Assembly: GCF_002920915.1 (NCBI RefSeq)
Contig: NZ_PQVF01000012.1
Location: 62,287 to 126,286, forward strand
DNA: 64,000 nucleotides
Reading direction: 5' to 3'
Source: Solitalea longa
GTDB taxonomy: Bacteria > Bacteroidota > Bacteroidia > Sphingobacteriales > Sphingobacteriaceae
Part shown: positions 61,601 through 64,000 of the stretch, piece after piece
Layout of the letters: the number at the start of each line of letters is the position of its first letter
Position numbering within the stretch: position 1 is the first letter of the stretch
Translations under genes and position numbers: made by a program
Notes under the pieces: model-generated
Seen by the model: only the letters and a program-made list of their open reading frames with translations
Database searches by the model: none
Told to the model about the DNA's origin: nothing

Positions 61601-62136
61601 ATAGAGACGATTTTCGAGCTTTCTTTGATGACGATTATATTCCATCTATAAATGAACGGATAACTTTTGCGCCCGGAGAGACCTCAAAAAATATAATTAT
61701 TAAAGTTATTGGAGATAATTCCGAAGAAATAGATGAGGAATTTAAATTGTATCCAACATTAGTAATAAACGCTACATTGAGTTTCGATTATGTAAATGGT
61801 CAAATCTTAAACGATGACGGCAGCTCATTAAGGGCATCCTCCCTTTATTCCGTGGAAAACTCAAAATCTTCAGCTAAAATCACCAACGTGTTCACCCCCA
61901 ACGGTGATGGTATCAATGACCTGTTTGTAATTCCTAATCTCGAAACCTCCGTAAATGAATTGCTGGTCTTTAACAAACAAGGAATGCAGGTTTATAAACG
62001 ATCGAATTATCAAAATGATTGGGATGGACAAGGCTGTACCGATGGCACCTATTTCTATTCCTTAAAATTGCAAAAGGCTTCAGGCGAATATGAAGTTAAA
62101 AAAGGTTATATCACTCTTATAAGAAGTCGAAGGTAA
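58618..62136 (+). CDS. Calx-beta repeat T9SS type B cargo protein (copy 2)
   Basis: A 1172-aa paralogue of its neighbours. Signal peptide (MNALYLKVLVGLFFMLTG, cut after CSAQ), about nine Calx-beta modules (for example DYTAASGVLNF, DYSPASGTLTFLPGQTEKTISI, GTILNDDEP), then the type B sorting domain, nearly identical to copy 1. The first ~265 residues are nearly identical to copy 3. The 23-bp gap before it and the gap after share GTAAGCTAAA(C/T)TTTAACTC. Likely a Ca2+-stabilised, filament-like surface adhesin exported by T9SS with the PorP/SprF and OmpA proteins upstream. Confidence 0.9.
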   Translation: MNALYLKVLVGLFFMLTGTIFNCSAQLSCLTVNDIAVTEPDNGGGSASFKISLSTPSTQEVTVYYSTSNGTASSRNDYTAASGYLTFQPGETTKFLFLSIAGDLHDEYDETFYLNLSNATNATICDNKGTATILDNDAPPTMTISNMAVREQDSGTVKVKFLIQLSNWSYKDITFDYATINGTATAGSDYQASSGTFTIPAAHIRSEIVVTSYGDTTKESNETFTVNYSNPVNVQLTNTSSSATISNDDLQYPVISIKPYQQNVSESTDSVVFDLKLTRKGSIPLSVKVSTPYSSLSSEVEAKPNIDFFPLDTTITFLPGELVKPVKLAIIDNAVDNIDKRILVWLSSPQNVILDGYQTSEVWIKDDEEAVTISVPDSIIVSEGGAAVLNFTLSSPVNVTFDYSTEDGTAVNGLDYSAKQGPLTFYWYSPTTYPLYFFTTNDEVFDGKEYFYINLSTPSDPNVILTNNRIKVIVNEATRPTASFTEPSVIEGGAGDTTDLIIQVKLNFPSPNKSKFIYRVFGDIEDHYDFTAGPIARPGVEYISKIDSVVFMPGDTVKNIIVKVLGDDMKDGSDIENVLIKYISVENVIVPGYYPVNSPFIALGKIIDDDDLPTISIDSISVVEGNSGTTNAVFTLNLNHPNEDQVYVDARLIDVSASKASDYNDLNVSYVSFEKEATSSQLIVQIKGDILAELNETFKIVLSNPQNGILSTDSIGLGTIINDDAVSLPIIGVETESVNESTGILNFKVKLNEPAQQSISVNYTTADSTALATHDYTAASGVLNFAIGDSVKTISITLIDDDQWEVDNVFNLKLSNPINAAFGTRQAMGTILNDDEPRYNSTVIISDGFLYSNGTYNFIVKLVFPNNHTVTVDYSTADGTAAAGSDYSPASGTLTFLPGQTEKTISITPVAPTSGEGDEYFYVNLSNPVYGVFVDSVGIAAIRNNSFLKPYLSFNNLWYMVNEGDESDTTDMVMTLSLSDPSSLPVIMEYTTVFNRDDFRAFFDDDYIPSINERITFAPGETSKNIIIKVIGDNSEEIDEEFKLYPTLVINATLSFDYVNGQILNDDGSSLRASSLYSVENSKSSAKITNVFTPNGDGINDLFVIPNLETSVNELLVFNKQGMQVYKRSNYQNDWDGQGCTDGTYFYSLKLQKASGEYEVKKGYITLIRSRR

Positions 62137-62159
62137 GCTAAATTTTAACTCTTTATACT

Positions 62160-64000
62160 ATGAACGCGTTATCTGCAAAAGTGCTAATTGGCATCTTTTT
62201 TATGCTAACGGGCACTGTTTTTAACTGTTCAGCACAGCTTTCCTGTTTAACAGTAAACGATATTGCTGTAACTGAACCCGACAATGGAGGTGGCTACGCC
62301 AGTTTTAAAATAAGCCTGAGTTCCCCAAGTACGCAAGAAGTAAAGGTGTATTACTCTACCTCAAATGGTACGGCAAGTTCGAGGAATGATTATACTGCCA
62401 ATTCGGGTTATTTGACCTTTCAGCCTGGCGAAACCGTTAAATTCCTTTTCATAGCGATTAACGGAGATCTATATGATGAGTATGACGAGACCTTTTATCT
62501 TAACCTAAGCAATGCAACAAATGCCACAATTTGCGACAATAAGGGTACTGCCACCATATTAGATAGTGATGCCCCGCCCACCATGACCATCAGTAATATG
62601 GCTGTTCGGGAACAAGATTCTGGAACGGTGAAGGTGAAATTTTTGATTCAGTTAAGCAACTGGAGCTATAAGGATATTACTTTTGATTATGCCACCATCA
62701 ACGGTACTGCTACAGCGGGCTCCGATTACCAGGCGGCTAGCGGAACTTTTACCATACCTGCTGCCCATATTCGGGCCGAAATAGTGGTCACCTCCTACGG
62801 CGACACCACCAAAGAAGAAAATGAAACCTTCATCGTTAACTATTCAAATCCGGTAAATGTTCAACTGACCAATACTTCTTCTTCAGCCACCATTTGGAAT
62901 GACGATCTGGAGTTTCCGGTAGTTTTGATTTCTCCTTATCATCAAACTGTTTTGGAGTCGGTTGATAGCGTTGCTATGAATTTAAGATTAACCAGAAAGG
63001 GAAATATCCCATTAATTGTTAGGTTAATGTCTTTTTATGGAAATCAACCCTGGATAGTGGATGAAGCAATTCCGGATGTTGATTACGTTGCTCTTGATTC
63101 TCTTGTAACTTTTCTTCCGGGAGAACTTTCGAAACAGATCAAGTTTAAGATCATTGACAACGCGATCGATAATCATGATAAGTTTATTCATATTGTGATG
63201 CTTGAGCCTCAAAATGGAATATTAGATGGACTTATTGATGCTGGTATTGATATTATAGATGATGAGAATAACGTAATGATCAATGTTCCGGATAGTATCG
63301 TAGTGTCCGAAGACTGGAACAGTTTTATTCTACAGCTATCAAGTTCGACCCCTATTTCAACTAATTTAAGTTACAGTACCGAAGACGGCAGTGCAGTTGC
63401 AGGATCAGACTATGATCAAAAGAGTGGAAATTTGACCTTCAATAATTTTGATAAGTTCTTCTTTGATCTAAATGTGATCAAAACGGATGACTTTGAACAA
63501 ACCGAATACTTCTATGTTAATTTTTCTACACCAACCGATCCAAATATTTCATTATCACGGAATCGAACCAAGATCATTATAAAAGATACTACAAAGCCTA
63601 CCGCTATTTTTAGCGCGCCCAGTGTAATTGAAGGTAACAAAGGTGATACTACTGATGTCAACTTTCAGGTGAAATTGAATTTCCCATCGCCTAAAAAAGT
63701 AAAAATTGAGTATGCTATGGATAGTTATGTGACCGAAAATGTTGGAGGAGGTATCATAGCTGATTCTAACATCGATTTTATTCTTAAGAGTGACAGCGTG
63801 GTTTTTATGCCCGGCGACACAGCTAAAGTAATAACAGTTCGAGTTATTGGAGATGATACGGATGAAAATAATGAACAGATCTTTGTTTTAGCCAGAAACG
63901 AAGAAAATGTAATACTAAATAGAAATACTGGAGACCCTTACTGGGGAGATGTCGCAAGAGGAAATATTATTGATGATGATGATACCCCATCAATAAGTAT
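62160..64000 (+). CDS. Calx-beta repeat T9SS cargo protein (copy 3, 3' end outside window)
   Basis: Open from ATG 62160 to the window edge (613 codons) with no stop. The signal peptide MNALSAKVLIGIFFMLTG and the first ~265 residues closely match copy 2 (SCLTVNDIAVTEPDNGGG; TMTISNMAVREQDSGTVKVKF). After that it diverges, then keeps paralogous Calx-beta modules (VPDSIVVSED, YSTEDGSAVAGSDYD, APSVIEGNKGDTTDVNF). A type B sorting domain is expected beyond the edge but is not seen. Third tandem copy. Confidence 0.9.
   Translation, partial: MNALSAKVLIGIFFMLTGTVFNCSAQLSCLTVNDIAVTEPDNGGGYASFKISLSSPSTQEVKVYYSTSNGTASSRNDYTANSGYLTFQPGETVKFLFIAINGDLYDEYDETFYLNLSNATNATICDNKGTATILDSDAPPTMTISNMAVREQDSGTVKVKFLIQLSNWSYKDITFDYATINGTATAGSDYQAASGTFTIPAAHIRAEIVVTSYGDTTKEENETFIVNYSNPVNVQLTNTSSSATIWNDDLEFPVVLISPYHQTVLESVDSVAMNLRLTRKGNIPLIVRLMSFYGNQPWIVDEAIPDVDYVALDSLVTFLPGELSKQIKFKIIDNAIDNHDKFIHIVMLEPQNGILDGLIDAGIDIIDDENNVMINVPDSIVVSEDWNSFILQLSSSTPISTNLSYSTEDGSAVAGSDYDQKSGNLTFNNFDKFFFDLNVIKTDDFEQTEYFYVNFSTPTDPNISLSRNRTKIIIKDTTKPTAIFSAPSVIEGNKGDTTDVNFQVKLNFPSPKKVKIEYAMDSYVTENVGGGIIADSNIDFILKSDSVVFMPGDTAKVITVRVIGDDTDENNEQIFVLARNEENVILNRNTGDPYWGDVARGNIIDDDDTPSIS

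Noticed and set aside
1-64000. tRNA, rRNA, riboswitch or prophage elements
   Set aside because: I looked for clover-leaf arms, CCA ends, rRNA motifs, common riboswitch cores, integrases and transposases and saw none; a covariance-model search was not possible here.

Overview
The window looks like chromosome from a member of the Bacteroidota, most likely the Sphingobacteriales (Pedobacter/Solitalea-like). The DNA is AT-rich. Promoters carry the Bacteroidota -7 element TAnnTTTG. Secreted proteins end in type IX secretion (T9SS) sorting domains of type A (YPNP-type) and type B (NVFTPNGDG-type). The gene set (MnmD, DUF4202, PorP/SprF, OmpA-PD40, DUF1343/NamZ, HSDR_N next to holA) is typical of the phylum. 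The genus cannot be fixed from this sequence alone. No rRNA, tRNA, CRISPR array, prophage or intact insertion sequence was seen.

Layout. 1-5.6 kb: a partial DUF6588 gene, a secreted unknown, RluD, a class IV aminotransferase, a membrane protein and a GT39 glycosyltransferase. 5.6-13 kb: Fmt, a coupled VOC/NamZ pair, a LolC/E-like permease, a secreted unknown and an S9 peptidase. 13-19 kb: a minus-strand run with an intradiol dioxygenase lipoprotein, a LytS/LytTR-type two-component pair, DUF4202, an OmpA protein and MazG. 19-31 kb: a small conserved-looking 53-aa gene, a GNAT, a four-helix-bundle (23S IVP-type) gene bracketed by an inverted repeat, MnmD, TfoX-N, ValS, envelope proteins, HSDR_N, HolA and a pair of multi-TM proteins. 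31-44 kb: an HD protein overlapping a TPR-adenylate cyclase, a 2321-aa T9SS subtilase-like protein 6 bp upstream of that cyclase, an NTT-like transporter with HEAT repeats and a separate cAMP-binding-type domain protein. 44-50 kb: a quinone-oxidoreductase/beta-propeller operon, an Ada-like/AlkB alkylation repair pair, an EVE protein and an acyl-CoA thioesterase. 50-64 kb: a T9SS/adhesin region with a DUF11 type B cargo, PorP/SprF, OmpA-PD40 and three tandem Calx-beta type B cargo proteins, the last cut by the window edge.

Three things stand out. First, intergenic 3' regions are repeatedly built from a small vocabulary of words (for example TTTAGAAGTAC, GATTTTAGA, GTGAAACTCCGTG, CAGTCAGCAGTA) arranged as long imperfect hairpins, mostly between convergent genes. 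One such hairpin holds the four-helix-bundle gene in its loop, between two 9-4-9 inverted copies. Second, 30.9-44.1 kb concentrates cyclic-nucleotide functions: a class III cyclase, an HD phosphohydrolase overlapping its 3' end, and a cNMP-binding domain translated just after an NTT-HEAT protein. Third, the large secreted proteins show clear internal and tandem duplication: 87-residue MBG units, NGRAVSIV octapeptides, and Calx-beta paralogues with near-identical ends.
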